A stretch of DNA of 64,000 bases, from assembly GCA_004154925.1 (NCBI GenBank), contig QJNS01000061.1:287196-351195 (forward strand), in the 5' to 3' direction. Source of the stretch: Monosporascus cannonballus (Eukaryota > Ascomycota > Sordariomycetes > Xylariales). Shown piece after piece: positions 10,640 to 24,900 of the stretch (positions are counted from its first letter, which is position 1; each line of letters opens with the position of its first letter). Below the pieces are notes generated by a model. That model saw only the letters and a list, made by a program, of their open reading frames with translations, was not told the origin of the DNA and did no database searches. A program made the position numbers and the translations under genes.

Positions 10640-13600
10640 ATGTTTTTGGCGCGTTTTTAAGTATTTTTGGAATTCGAGTACTTTTTCCACTTAATTAAGT
10701 ACTGGGTAAATCTATTTTGTTTTTATATATCGATAATTTTTTAATTTCTCATATTTATTGGTCTTTTATTTTTGTATTATCTTTTACCATAAGTATTTTA
10801 ATTATATTTGTTGCTAATTCAAATAAGAAAATATAAAATATTAGATGGAATTTAACTTTTAATAAAAGTTTTAATTCGTAATTATTTTCTAATATTTTTT
10901 AACAATTTTATATGAACCGATATATTTTAAATCTAATTTTGTGTTAAATCGTTTTGTTTAAATGTTGTTTATAATGAAGACAACTATTTCCTCTTTTTCG
11001 AAAATTAATTCTTTAAGTTTTTAAATCATAATACTTGCTTCTCTGATTTTATATAAACTTTAATTCTGTTTTTATTGCTTTGGTATAACTGTCGTAAGTG
11101 TTTTAACGTAAGGATTATTTTAATATTAATTAGTCGGTTATTACGTATTTTTTAGTAACCTTTTCGAATAAAATCAAGATTTACGTTCGTTAATATTATT
11201 TTAATATTTTCGTAATAATTGGTTTTATAAATTAATTATATAATTAATAATTTTTAATCTAATTATTTTTTTATAATTGATATGATATCGTAAATAGATT
11301 TTTAAAATTTAATTTATTTATTTTATTTATTTATTTTGTTAAAGTTTAAATACGTTAGAAAACTTATATTTTAAGCCGATCTATATTATAAGATTTTGTT
11401 AAAACCTGAATACTAATATTTATTTTCTATTTAAAATACGTTTTATTAATAATCCGTATATATTAAAGATATAATCAAAAAATGTATTTTATTTATTTAG
11501 CGTTTATATTTTCGTAATATAGTAAGAAATAAGGAAACGTCGTAAATTAATCGGTAATTACGAAAATATTATCGTAATATATTTTTATAATTCGATTCTT
11601 TTAATACAAGAAATTTAATTATATAATCCAATATAATGAAATATTATAGTTATTTTGTAATTAGTAATAGTCATAATTTTTCGTATAGTTTATATCGTTA
11701 AATCTTTATTTTAACGCAAATATTGTATTATTATATAATTCTTTATATCGTTAATTTTATTTTAAAAAAGCAAGATATATGTCGGAATCGTTTTAGAGTT
11801 TTATAAATCTTTAGATATTTTTATAATGAATGTTCGCATATTTTTCGTATTAATTTCTTTGGTATTTCTTTAGAATTTATATTTTATTTGTGTCTTGGTT
11901 TTTTAGGAAATTATCGTTTTATTACTATATTTTCTGATATATATTGAGGAGTAGTGCCCGAATTATTATAATTTGTTGCAAGCGTAAATATTTTTTAATA
12001 GTGGTATTGAAAAAGATATAATTTATTTTAATTAATTTTTTTCGACATTTAATTATTTAGTTAAAATATTTGTTCTGTTATTTTCTAAATTGTTTTTGTA
12101 AATAATAATAAAGTCCAAATTTGCTAATTTTTTTGCGTAACAAAATTATTATTTTATAAGTTTTTTAGTCGTAATAAATCGGGTAAAATTTTAATAATTC
12201 GTATAAACTTTAATTTAGTATAAGTTTTCTTTTAGGAAGTACGTAAATTTTCGAAATGCCATCATAATGGCCATAAATTCTTTATCTAGAATACTGTAAT
12301 TAAATTTGGTTTTTTTTTAATTTGTATAAAAAATAAAGTATAATTTGCTTTAATTATTTCGTTATTCGATTATTCCGTTTAACGCGTGATCTAAAGTATT
12401 AGTTTTTAATTTAACGAAATAATTTAAATTATATATAATTAATACCAAGTCGTTAATAATCATATTCGTAATATCTTAAAATGTTTTTTCTATATTTACT
12501 ATTATTTAAACCTTTTTCGTAAAATTTATTAAAAATATAATTATTTTGTTAAAATTTGGAAAAAATTTCGTGTAACAATTGGCGACTTTAAGAAATACCT
12601 ATATTTTCTTAATTATTATGGGCATTTATTATATTGTAATTATAACGACTTTCTTAAGATTTATTTTAATATATATTGGGATAATATTATATTTTAAGCA
12701 TTCCATTTTTATTTGCAAAATAAGCTTTTTTTATATTAATAAGTAATCTTATGATTTATAAAACGTAAAAAACTGTATAAACATATTTTATAGCGGTCGT
12801 TTTTTTAAAAAAATACAAATATTGTTAAACTAATAAATAGTAAATATATTAAAGTATTTTTATAACATATAATTTATTATCCGTTAAAAGGTTGTTAATA
12901 TATTTGTAAATCCTATTATTATAATTAAGTAATTAAATAATTCGTATTTCGTTTTAAAAGTTATTTTTTATTGGTATTTCTTTTAATTTTAATAAATTTT
13001 ATTTATTTTTAAATTCGAATATTATACATATTTAGTTCCGTAAAGTTGGTTTTTTATTTTGATAATTAAAAATAATAGCGTTCGATTTTTAACAATACTA
13101 TTATTAAACTATCGATAATTAATTATAAATTGTAATTTTTTTAAAAATATAACAAATATCAAGTATCTTATTAATAGTTTCGAAAATCAAATTTATTTTT
13201 TCTGTAATCGATTTTCCAAATACTCTTTTGAACTACGTAATTCGTTTTTGCTAAAGTTATAAATAAGATAAAACTTCGTCGAAAATCTTTTTTAAGAATT
13301 ATTTTATAGTTTTATTCGTTATATTCTAGTAATTTCGTATAGAGGTTTCTTTTAAAAGATTATTTATGTTAATAATATTATAAGAATATATTAATTAATT
13401 TTTTTAATTTTTGGTAATATTATTTTAAATCGTTATTTAGTTAATTTAGTTTTACTTTAATAATAGTAATAATACGTCGTAGTTTTTGTTTTAAAAAAAA
13501 ACTTCGTTTTTTCTTAAATTTTATATTTTTGGGTAATACGGTTTTTGATATATATTTATATTTATCTTTGTCGTTATTATCGAATAAATATTAAAAGTTT

Positions 13601-13960
13601 AATTTATTTGTTGCTTAATATAAAATAAAATAAATTTTATTTAGTTAAGTTTTATATTATTTAAAATTTCGTTCTAGTATATTTATAATAAATTTAAAAT
13701 TATATCGTAATTCCTAAATAGAATAATACCGAAATTAATTATTTAATATTATCCTTAAATAAAAATCTCGAAATAATTAATTTCGCCTATAATTTTTTCG
13801 TTATTCTAAATAAATGTTTAAATTTCGGTATTTATCGATATATAAAAATTTAAGTTATATCTTTATATCAGTTTAAGCTTATTAACCATATCCGGTATAA
13901 TACAATTTCCGTCCAAAGTTCGGTAATTTATTATTATATTCTATTAATATATTTTAATTT
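10640..13960 (-). pseudogene. pol of element B: protease to chromodomain
   Basis: The minus strand carries the same pol order as A and F. At 12821-12829 the RT active-site codons read TTT AAC AAT, so the Y-F-D-D box has both Asp replaced by Asn. Integrase occupies about 10,900-12,000. The chromodomain near 10,660-10,730 reads QYLIKWKKYSNSKNT, matching the chromodomains of A, C and F. Frames are broken throughout. Confidence 0.78.
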
Positions 13961-16154
13961 ATATATCTAAAATATTAAAGTTATTCATACCTTTTAATAT
14001 TATATTTAAAGTCTTTTTTGGAAAAATCTTTTTAATTTTTCTGAGTTTCGTTACTTTGCTGTTTCTTCATAAATAAGTGTTTTAATTCGTTTTCGAATTT
14101 GTCGAATTTCTTTTATATTTTTACGTTTAGCACGTTAGGTCACTATATTTATCGTTATTGCCGGCGTATTTCGCTTTTGAATTACATTAACTATTTTTAA
14201 TTTTACTGTAATTTCTTTTTTTATTAAATAAATTGTTTTTTTTATATTTGTAATTATATCTTATTATACGATATTTTAATTATCGTTTCAAACAATTTTC
14301 ATAAATTAACGTATTTCTTTTTTAATAATTTTCTTTTTGTAAAAGTTTGTAAGAAATATTAAATAAAAATAGAAATCTGCAATAATCTTGTCGCAGTATT
14401 TTTCTATTATACGTTAAATTAATTCCTTTTTATTTAAAAATTATGCTGTGAATAATAATAAAAAAGGTTTTTCTATAAGTATTATTTTTTTTGGCCAGCT
14501 TTTTGCTTCGGCCAGTTATAAAATATTTCGTGGGGCTATAAATCGAAAATGTCCATATTATTATTTAACGTTTTTATTATTTCCGATACGGTTTAAAAAT
14601 TCGATTCCTTCGTAATATATATAAGTAATTTATCTGTAAATACGTTATTTTCATTTTTCATAATCGGAATACTCTTATCGTTGATAATATATGGCATATA
14701 TTTTGCTATATTAATTAAAAGTTATAGGATAAAATTTTTTATCTAGCCCTAATATTCGCGTAATTAGCTTTATAATACTTCTTATTATATTTGCGATATT
14801 TATCAAGTTAGTTTTCTGGCTTCTCGTATTTTTCGTCGAACCTTTTATTGTAATGGTCTTTATTATGGTTTTTGCTATAAAGGACCTGACATATATTTAG
14901 GTTAAATAATGTTAATAAAGGTATTTTCGTTTTTTTAATTTTTTTTTGAATTATTCTTTAAGTAGTAGTATTTAATTATTTTTACGAGGTTTTTTAAGTA
15001 CCTTATATTACGATACCTTTTGTCCTATTTTCTTATAATTATAATATTTTGTCCGACTTTAATTTATCTTACAAATAACTTTTAGTTTTACAAATCCTGG
15101 CTTTATGTCGTAAAAAATATTATTACGTTAAAAAACGTTAATATTAATTACATATCGGGATGTGTTATTATTTTTCCTTTTAATGTTTTTATTACACCAT
15201 AAGTATTATTAATTATTAATTTTAATTATTATAACGATATAATTCGATAAATAATTTAGATCGATCGAATTTAAAAAGTTTTTCTTATATATTTTTATGC
15301 CGTCGAAAAATTTAATTATTAATACTTTTTATTCTTAATTTAAATTAGCGGCTAATTAAATTAACGTATTACTATAATTAGCTATTAATCCTTTTGGTTA
15401 TAATTATTAAATTTATATTTAGGCTTTCATTTTTTGATTTATTACTCCGAAAACCCTTATTAATATTTATTCGAATGATTTGTAATTATTATAAATTCGT
15501 ATTATTTCCGAGTTTCGTTTTTCGATTAATAAAGTAACATATTATTTATAACAGGTTTAAACCAAATAATTATATTTCCAGTAAATCGTCTAACTGCAAA
15601 TTTAATTTATATAATAAATTATTATAACAGCACTATACCATTATATTACTATAGCAAAAAATCAATAAAACAATCGTAATTGTAACAATTATCCTAATGC
15701 TTACAACTACATAAAAGCTGTTACAGTAAATAAGGCCGTAATATAAACATAATAAATTATATAAGAAAATATTTGAAATATATTCGGCACTAAATCAAAA
15801 ATAATTATAACTTAATTAAGATTTCGTCGAAAAGTTCTATCTTAAAAGTTTAAAAACCTTTCTTAATTCCTTAATAATATTTAGCTAAATAATTTTGTTT
15901 ATTCGAAGAAATTTCTTAATATCGAAAATTTTCTCTTTTTTCTTAAACTTTTTATAGGCGGTTTAAAAAGATATCGTAAAATCGTTATTATTTTTTTCAA
16001 GCTAGATAATACGTTCGTTCATAATATCCAGACGTCGTAAAATTCTTTTGCGAAAAAAACAAAATTTTTCCTTTTTCTTTTCGGATTTTATTTTAATATC
16101 CGGGTAATTAAAAACCTAATAAGTAAGTTATTCGGGCTTCTTATTAATAAATAT
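13960..16154 (-). pseudogene. gag of element B, degraded
   Basis: Homologous on the minus strand to the gag of F and A. The expected ATG is ATA at 16154-16152, a direct RIP loss of the start codon, followed by FINKKPE and a stop at the conserved Gln. The boundary with protease is approximate. Confidence 0.68.
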
Positions 16155-16211
16155 AACAGTGATCAATATTACTTACAATTTAACGGTATTATTAAATAAA
16201 AGCTTGCAACA

Positions 16212-16635
16212 TATAATAATTAAAGGATTTAACTAATTATTAAACCTTAATCGTACGAGTTTATATTAACAGGATTATCGTAAAAACCTAAGTAATAAAT
16301 ATAACAACGTATTACGTCTTATAATATCAAAAGTATCTTAAATAACCATATTATAATTACAAACCAAAACTATCTAAATTATGGAAATAATAAGCGTATA
16401 TATCCTTTTATGGATCCCGTTAAATCCCTTAGATCATTTCAGATCTATATCGAATAACTGTATAGATCTCGTTAGATCCTTTGGATCATTTCGAATCCAT
16501 ATCGGATAACTGCATAGATCTCGTTAGATCTCTTAGATCACTCCGGATCCATGTTACGTGATTTCGGCCCACTTGGATCTTGTTTCGATTATCAAATAAC
16601 CGTTTCCGAGACCCTTTCTTAGTTGGGTTATAACA
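16212..16635 (-). repeat. 5' LTR of element B
   Basis: 424 bp. The outer end is altered to TATAATAATT, while the inner end keeps GGTTATAACA. It contains TTACGTGA at 16554-16561. Confidence 0.92.
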
Positions 16636-17840
16636 AAAATAAAATCAATAATACAAAAAATTATACAGCAATACGATATTTACGCCAAAACGAAAACTCG
16701 ACGATATAAGCCAAACGGAAAATTACAACTAGTATTAATCGTGAAACGACTATAATATTTAATTATATTCGATTTTATTGCCAAACTTCTTATATTAAAA
16801 AATCCAGATATAAAAGTATATCATGATAACATTTTCGTAATTGTCGATCGGTTCAGGAAATGTACCTATTTTTTACTACATTATAAGGATATAAGCGCCG
16901 AACAAATAATATATATTTTTTATATATATTTTTAAAATATATGAATTACTAAAAATAATATTTTAAATAAAGGATTAATATTTGCATTTAAATTTTAACA
17001 AGGCCTTATAATATAGATTGGTCTAAATCATACGTTATCTCACGTAATTAAATTTTAAATAAATAAATAAACAAAACGAATAAATTGAATTTTAAAAACC
17101 TATTTACAACATTATATTAATTATGAATAAAATAACTAGGTTAAAAAATTACCAATACTATAACTAGCTTATAATGCCAATTATTATAAAAGCATTAAAA
17201 TAATTTTTATAAACCTAAATTTTAATTTTATTTTAAATGTTTATATAAAGGTACGCGATTATAATTGAATTAATATTAAAACAATTATTACGTTAAAATA
17301 ATTGTAATAATTATATTAAGAAATATAAATAAAAATAAAGTTCGTACTAAATCAAATAAATAAATATTATAATTAGAAACAGTTAAAATTTAATTTACGA
17401 AAAAAGGAAATATGTTTTTTTATTACCAAAAATATTTAAATAAAACGACTCAATAAAAAACTCCATTTTAAAAATATCGATCTATTTAAAATTATTAAAA
17501 AGAACTTTTAAAAAATAATTATTAATTAAATTCTTTTATTAAAAATTCAATTTTATCCAATCTTTTACGTTTTCTTATTCGATTTAATTATAAATAAATT
17601 AAAATATATAAAATATAAAATAACGTAAAAATAAAAGACGAACAAATATATAAGGTAAAAAAAGTCTTTGACATACGAAAATAAAACGGACTTATCTAAT
17701 ATCTAATTAAGTGAAAAAAGCACCCGGATTTCGAAAACATCTAAAAACCCGCCAAGAATCTTATTGGCGCCCAGCGTCTATTAAAGAACTTTTATCAGCA
17801 ACTTCGAGGTCAACGAGGTCAAAAGTTCTCCAATCGATAA
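16636..17840 (+). pseudogene. pol of element A, part 2: integrase core and chromodomain
   Basis: This continues the integrase cut at 9542 by B. The core reads FDFIAKLLIL, then YHDNIFVIVDRF (about 16760-16850), the Ty3-type DDE core. The chromodomain near 17640-17800 reads EQIYKVKKVFDIRK, then YLIKWKKHPDFEN and AKNLIGAQRLLKNFY, ending at the stop 17838-17840. Chromodomains in gypsy integrases direct insertion to heterochromatin, which fits this gene-free block. The last 80 bp overlap the AS-ORF on the other strand and are less mutated than the rest. Confidence 0.88.
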
Positions 17841-17862
17841 AAAACCAATCGATGGACTCCAG
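17761..17862 (-). pseudogene. AS-ORF of element A, C-terminal exon-like fragment (cut by C)
   Basis: The minus strand reads ESIDWFFIDWRTF, DLVDLEVADKSS and LIDAGRQ followed by stop at 17761. Joining it across C to 31551 restores one open frame with AKAAPFFDWSNL, so it is the end of A's AS-ORF and not an independent ORF. It is tail-to-tail with A's pol and overlaps it by 80 bp. The base composition is nearly normal here. See 31551-31920. Confidence 0.8.
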
Positions 17863-18179
17863 TGTCATGGCCCAACGACCCACGGTTTCCAGAAACGGTC
17901 TATCATGACCCAACCACAAGTGCGCGGCAGAGCAGATTACGTGATCGATCACTAACTAACTGGTCGTAAGCCAGTAAGCCGGATCAAAATATATACGTTT
18001 ATTTTTTCGTTAATTTAGATAACTTTAATTTGTAATATAATATTATTATTTAAAACATTTTTAATATTACAAAACGTAATACGTTACTGTAATTATTATT
18101 CAGATTCGTACGATATTTCTGTTAATATAAATCCGTATAACTAAAGTTTAATAATTAATTAAACTTTTCAGCCGTTATA
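17863..18179 (+). repeat. 5' LTR of element C
   Basis: 317 bp, starting TGTCATGGCCCAACG and ending AGCCGTTATA. It has a single copy of the unit ending GTAAGCCAGTAAGCCGGAT, while the 3' LTR has three, which explains the 70-bp length difference. It contains TTACGTGA at 17937-17944. Confidence 0.9.
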
Positions 18180-18235
18180 CGTTACAAATTCTTATTTAAT
18201 AATATCGTTAGATTTTGAGCAATATCGCCGATATT

Positions 18236-20262
18236 ATGTTTACTAACAAGCAGCCTGAATAATTTACTTACTAAGTCCTTAATTACTGAGATATTAAAAT
18301 AAAATCCGAAAAGGAAAAAAAAAGTTTCGTCTTTTTCGTAAAAAGGTTTTTCGACGCCTAAATACTATAAACGGACGTATTATTTAACTTAAAAAAATAA
18401 TAACGATTTTACGATATCCCTTTAAGCAGTTTATAAAAAGTTAAAGGGAAAAAAGTTCTCGAAATTAAAACGCTTTTTCGAATAAGTTAAATTATTTATT
18501 TAAATTTTACTAAAAAATTAGAAAAAGTTTTTAAGCTTCTTAAGCCAAAGCGTTTTAATGGAATCTTAATTAAGTTATAATTATTTTTAATTTAATGCCG
18601 AAAATATTTCAGATATTTTTTATTCGATTTCTTATGTCTATTATACTAATTAAATTCGTAATTAAATAATTTACCAAAAATACGGTTATTTAATTCGAAC
18701 CCGTTATAAGAAAGTACGTTATTTAATTAATCGAAAAAAGAAAACTGAAAATAATATACATTTATAACGATTATAAATAATTCGAATAAATATTAAGCCA
18801 AATTTGCGAAATAATAAATAAAAAAACAAGAACCGAAATACAAATGTAATAATTACAATAAAAAATCAGCATTTAGTTAGTGCAATATATTGGTTTAACT
18901 AGTTATTAAAGTATACTAAAAATAAAAAATATTAATAATTGAATATTTTAACGGCCTAAAAAATGTAAAAGAAATTTTTTAAGCTTAATCGGCCTAATTA
19001 TTTGTTGGATTATATCGTTATAAGAGTTAAAATTGACGATTGATAATACGTATAATATATTAAGGGTATTAAAAAAATAACAATAAACCCCGATACGTAA
19101 TGAATATTAACGTTTTTCGATATAATAATACTTTTTACGTATAGAATTAAGATTTACAAAATTAGAAATTACTTATAAAGAGAATTAAAGCTAAGCCAAA
19201 TATTATAATTTTAACAAAATAAGATGTAAGATATTATACTATAAGATATTTAAAAAAAGACTCCATTAAGATAATTAAAAACTAGTACTTAAGAGATAAT
19301 TCAAAGAAAATTAAAAAAAACGGAAGTAATTTTATTTCTATAATTTAGCTTAAGCATATACTAAATTCCCAATAACAAAAAATATAATAAAGGCTATTAT
19401 AATAAAGGATTTAACGAAAAATGCGAAAAGCTAGAAAGCTGGTTTAATAAGTATTACGAATATAATAAAAAGCATTATCAAGATAACTACGCAAATATTA
19501 AAACTGGACCGAAAAACTCTATTCCCGAACCCTCGATCGATACGGCAAAATATATGCCATATATTGTCGACGACGAAAATATTCCGATTACGAAAAATGG
19601 AAATAATATATTTACGGATCAATTACTCGTATATATTACGAAGGATTCGATTTTCTAAACAGTACCGGAAATAATAAGAACGATAAATAATGGTCTCGAT
19701 ATTTTCGATCCATAACTCTAGAAAATGTTTTATAATTAGCCGAAACAATACACTGGCTTAAAGAAAAATAATGCTCGTAAGAAAACCTTTTTTGTTCTTA
19801 TTAATAATATAATTACTAAATGGAAAATGAATTAATTTAGCATATAATACAAAAGCATTATTAAAATATTATTATAAATTTCCATTTTCAGTGGGTATTT
19901 ATTATAGACCTTTACGAAAAAAACGTTATTGAAAAACAAATACGTTAATTTATAAGAAAGTTTTAAAACAATAATTAAAATAACGTATAATGAAATATAA
20001 TCGCAAATATAAAAAAATAATTTATTCGATAGAAAAAAGACTTATAGTAATATTAAGAATAATTAATACGATTTAAAGGAAAAATACGCCAGCAATAACA
20101 ATAAATATAATAACTTAATACGTTAAATATAAAAATATAAATAATATTTGATAAATTCGAATAAAAGTTAAAAAAGTTGCCTATAAAAAAGCTATAAAAT
20201 AACGAAATTTGAAGAAATTAAAGGAAACTTTTAAAAAATGCTTTAAACGCGACGATAAAAGC
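18236..20262 (+). pseudogene. gag of element C, degraded
   Basis: The ATG at 18236 starts MFTNKQPE then stop, matching A (MFISKQPE). Similarity to A's gag continues to the sequence GCTTTAAACGCGACGATAAAAGCC, which is the empty site for element S. Stops fall mainly at Gln codons. Confidence 0.75.
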
Positions 20263-21457
20263 CGTTAATAACTTTATTATTTTGAATATACAAATCGAAA
20301 CGTACTGATATATTATAATAATATATTACGGAACTTTAGGCGGAAATTATATTACATGAAATATAATTAATAAGCTTAAATTGTATTAAAGATTTAAATT
20401 AAAATCTTATATAACGATACATGTCGAAAATTAGTAATTCGTTTACGATAACAGGAAAATCATATGCGAAATTAATTATTTCGAAATTTTTATTAAAAGA
20501 CGATATTAGATAATTAATTTTAGTATGGTTTTATTCGGGAATTACGATATAATTTTAAAATTATCATAAATACGTTAGTACGAAATCTTAATTAATGGCG
20601 AAACTGGCCAAATAAGGTTTATCTATTATCTCATTAACAGATAAAAAAAGAGAATATTAAGATCTTAATATTCGATCGACAATGGCGATAAATATAGATA
20701 TAAGGAAATAATAAAAACCTTTTTACCCAAAGAAATAAAATATACAACAAAACGGGTATTTAAAAAAATATAACGTATCGTTATTATTATCAAAACAAAA
20801 CTAAAGCAATTAAATAAAGATTTAAAATAATAACCTCAAAAGTCAGACACTTTAAATACTATGTTATTATAATATTATAAATACAAATAGCTTCTCAAAA
20901 AAAGCTTAATACGAAATTACCAGAATATAACAAATAAAATTATAAGATAATATTTTAAAAAAGGTCCTTAGCGAAGTTTTTCTCTATTTATAACCTTAGC
21001 AAAAACAAGCTATATATTTTTAGAAAATATTTAGAAAATCGATTACAAAAAGGATAAATTCGATCTTCGAAGTTATTAGCAGGATATCTTATATTTTTCA
21101 TACCAAAAAAAACGAAAAATCGCAACTTATAGTTAATTACCGATAATTAAAAGACATTATTATTAAAGATTAAATATTATTATCTCTGATTACAAAAATA
21201 AAAAACTAACGTTACGGAGCTAAATAATTAATAATATTTGATTTTAAAAATAAATGTAGTCTTATTAGGATTAAAAAAATATCTAAATAAAAAATAATTT
21301 TTAAAACGAAATACGAACTATTTGAATATTTGGTTATACTAGTAATATTTACGAATATATTAATAATTTTTTAACGGATAGTAAATTATGTATTACGAAA
21401 ATAACTTAATATTTTCGTCGTTTGTTATTTCGACGATATTCTTATTTTTTCAAAAAT
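20263..21457 (+). pseudogene. pol of element C, part 1: protease and RT
   Basis: Homologous to 7294-8490 of A. The protease end lies near 20560. RT fingers lie near 21070-21140. Unlike A, B and F, the catalytic box is preserved as Y-F-D-D (21426-21437). Element D interrupts the frame 20 bp later. Confidence 0.82.
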
Positions 21458-21608
21458 TGTTACGGCACTTGCAAAGCGGCTTATTTAAGCCGCCGTTTCG
21501 CTATATATATGCCAGCGCTATAACCCTTGATAAATAGCTCTCTTCTTTCTTCCTCGTATAATAACCGAATATCTTCCAGGAATCGAAGAAACGTATAACG
21601 CCGTAACA
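21458..21608. repeat. Left terminal direct repeat (LTR) of element D
   Basis: 151 bp and fairly GC-rich, TGTTACGGCACTTGC to ACGCCGTAACA. Its own ends form a perfect 9-bp inverted repeat. A related segment, AAACGGCTTATTTAAG, recurs inside D near 21886-21901. Confidence 0.92.
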
Positions 21609-22649
21609 ATTTGTTATACCTTCAAAAAACAAACTTTATAGCAGTTTACATAGCTTCGCTATAATACCGTTTATACCGCGCCTTAGGTCCGCCGCTATTA
21701 CGTCGTTATTTCGCCATAATATTCCCAGATTTCCTACCTTTTAAAAAAGGTAATTCGGGTATTAATATATTTATTTCTAAATATAAACAAAGTAATAATA
21801 TAACGTTATTCCTTTGACTTACGAACTCCAGGATATTTTTTTAGGAATTTCCTTATTTAGCTACCGCCATAAAACGGCTTATTTAAGACTTTACGCCGTT
21901 AGGGCGCTTTTTCGAATAATACGAATATCTTTAGAAAATATTTGGAGATATTTTCGCGAATTTTAAAAAAATCTATTAACGTTTAAAATACGAAAATATT
22001 TAAATTAAAGAACGATTTACGAACGTAAAATAATTATTATGTAAAAACCGTTAACTTTACGATCGTTTAATTACTGCAAATTAACTTATGATCGAACGAA
22101 ATTAATTTCGTAAGTAATTTATAATCGTAAAATAATTAGTATAATAAACAAAATAATCTGCCATTAAACGTTTTTACTTACGAAAACGTTTAATTACCAC
22201 AAAATAATTATTATAATAAATAACGGTTACAAAAAGTATATTATTGCCGTTCGCAAATATTTTATTTGGAATAATTTTATAGCCTGGCCTTACTTAACTT
22301 TTAACGGACTTACGATATATTTTTTTCAAAATATCAAATAATTATTGTTTTTTCCATTTTAAGCCGTTTATATTGAAGTGCGACGTTAAAAATCCGATAA
22401 TTCGCCAAATAGAATATATAAATTAACGCTTTTTAATATATTTAAAATTTGCAATTAATTAAAATAACTATTTTTCAACTGTATACCGCATTCTATATAT
22501 AATTTAATAATTTTAGGGAAATATTTATTTGCATATACGTTAAAAAGTTAATAATATAATAATATAATTTATAAATCTTAAAACATAATTATAAAAATAA
22601 CGGGATATAAACCAAATATCTTCATTTTTAAATTAAATTTATATTATTA

Positions 22650-24900
22650 TTAATATATTCATCCAGATTTATAAGGATTTTTAAGCTTTGGAATAAAGTT
22701 TAATAATATTCGCCCATTTTATCGGCAGTGTTATACGTGTAGCCGATTAAAGCCGATAACCGCCAGCTTTATACGTTATCGTATTATAATAAAAAATTAA
22801 CGAGATATTTTAAAAAAGTTTTATACTATAAATATAACGCTTTGCCCCCGAAAATAATTAAGGGTAAATATAACTTTTTAAAAATGTTTCTAATAATATA
22901 ACAAATCGGATTTTCCGCAAACATATAGCCAAAAGCCAAACCGCCAGTAAAATAATACCGTAATACTCGCCGAACGTCTCAATACCTTCCGAGCTCGAAC
23001 TTATGCAATTAAATACGGTAATAACCAGAATTACCGGGCCCCGCTCCCCGTTAACCGAAAAAAAATAACACTAATATAAGCTAAATCTTTATATATATTA
23101 CGAAAAAAAAATTATTTTTTTATATACCTTAACCGATACCCGTAACTTATAATAATTAACGTAACGTTTATAACGCCGTAACTAAATATTAATATAACGT
23201 AATAAAAAAATATTTAATTTTAACAATAAATTGTAATTAAAAACGCTTATTAAGTTATAAAATAATAATAAATTAAATTTATATTTACGTTTTATAAGTT
23301 TTAATATATTCTTTTCCGTTTTATTTTATTTATAATTTCATAATAATATAATATTACCTGTATAATTTAGAATAAATTACTGATAAATATTTATAAAATT
23401 TATTAATAATACTTTTGCGTAATAAAATAACATTTATTATTATTTTACTTTTTAACTTTATTAATTCAAATTAATTAATAAAACTATAATCGATTTAAAT
23501 ATAATGACCTATATAATACGATTTCGAAAAAGTTTTATTACGGAAAACCTTACCTTTTACCGATAGCTATTAAACAGTCCTAACGTTATTTTCGAATGAT
23601 ATGGATTTCGAAAATATAATTTGTTAATTAATTAAATAGCAAACATAATATATATAAATAACGAAATAATATTGGAATTTTTAACTTTTCCGCTTTCGGC
23701 AAAATTACCTTTTACTTTTTTAACCTTTTTGCTTTATCTTAATATTATATTCGTAATAATATAATTATTCCGCGTTATTAATTTGTTAATATTTTGTTAT
23801 ATAAAAAACGTAACAATAAATTTTATACCTTTAACTAGATTTTTTGCCTTTATAAACGTATTATATAAAATCGTTACCTTATTTTGTTTTAATTATTATT
23901 CGCAAACGAAATAACCTTATTAACGTTTACCGCAATTTTGCGTAATATTTTTATTTAAAATAATAATATTAATCCGGATATTATTTTCCTTAAATTACGG
24001 GCTTTCTATAATTAAATAACCGAAATACTTTAGTTTCGCCGCATAACCGAAAAAAATATATCAAAGTATTTCGATAGCAAACTACCAATAATAATAACCA
24101 AAATTTTTTTAAAAAAATATTATATAAATATTATAATTTGGCAAAAACGTTCGTTTTTTGCAATACTAATTCCTTATTACCGTACCGACTTTTTAAATAT
24201 AAGATCGAATTATTTTAAGCCAAATTTTACTATATAACCGCGTAAAAGTTATATCGTTTTATAAGCTGCTGGCGATACAGAAATATATCGATAATTACCT
24301 GAAAAAAAGTTTTATCCGCTTTAATAATTTTTTTAATAATAACTTTTTTTTACTTATAAAAAAGTCGAAAAATAAAATACATATTTACGTTAATTACTGT
24401 AACTATAATAACGTTACTGTAAAAAACCGTTATTTTATTTCCTTAATTCGGAAAACCCTAAATACCTTTTGCTTAATACGGATATTTACAAAATTTAATA
24501 TGGTTATAATTTTTAATTGTTTATATATCGCCCTTAAGGACGAATAAAAAATAATTTTTATAATTCGATTCGGATTATTCCAATATCTGATTATAAATTT
24601 CGGTATAATAAATAGCGTAAATTCGTTTTAATATTATATTAATTATATATTATTCGACTTTTGTTTAAAAAACATGTTATAATTTACTATAACGATATTT
24701 TAATTTATAACAAAAATAAAAGAAATATAAAGATTATATTGGTAAAATAATCCATTAATTTATAAACGCAAATTTAACGATTAATAATTGAAAATACAAA
24801 TTTAACCTAACGAAAATACCTTATTTAAGCCTAATAATTTTTACCTACGGTATTATTATAAATCTCGAAAAGGGTAAAATTATTTAATAATAAAAGATTT
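22650..24900 (-). pseudogene. Degraded unrecognised frame(s) in element D
   Basis: The minus strand has long stretches in which stops occur almost only as TAA/TAG at possible Gln codons. One stretch is near 23,500-24,050 (readable bits: FIKAKNLVKGIKFIVTFF, KLITRNNYIITNIILR, HSKITLGLFNSY). Another is near 22,670-22,890 (LPLIIFGGKALYL, WRLSALIGYTYNTADKMGEYY). At least one frame change lies between the parts. I do not recognise the family. In sequence this AT-rich, coding character is a judgement by eye. Confidence 0.4.

Larger units (their letters stand above)
9543..16635 (-). mobile_element. Ty3/gypsy element B, inserted in the integrase of A
   Basis: A minus-strand element of 7,093 bp with two LTRs of exactly 424 bp (9543-9966, 16212-16635). 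The TSD is AAAAT at 9538-9542 and 16636-16640. Element C keeps the empty site near 29490-29505. The polypurine tract next to the 3' LTR shows on the plus strand as TTTCTTTTTTCCCC (about 9970). The order on the minus strand is gag, protease, RT, RNase H, integrase, chromodomain, with the AS-ORF on the plus strand. Degradation is severe. Confidence 0.92.
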
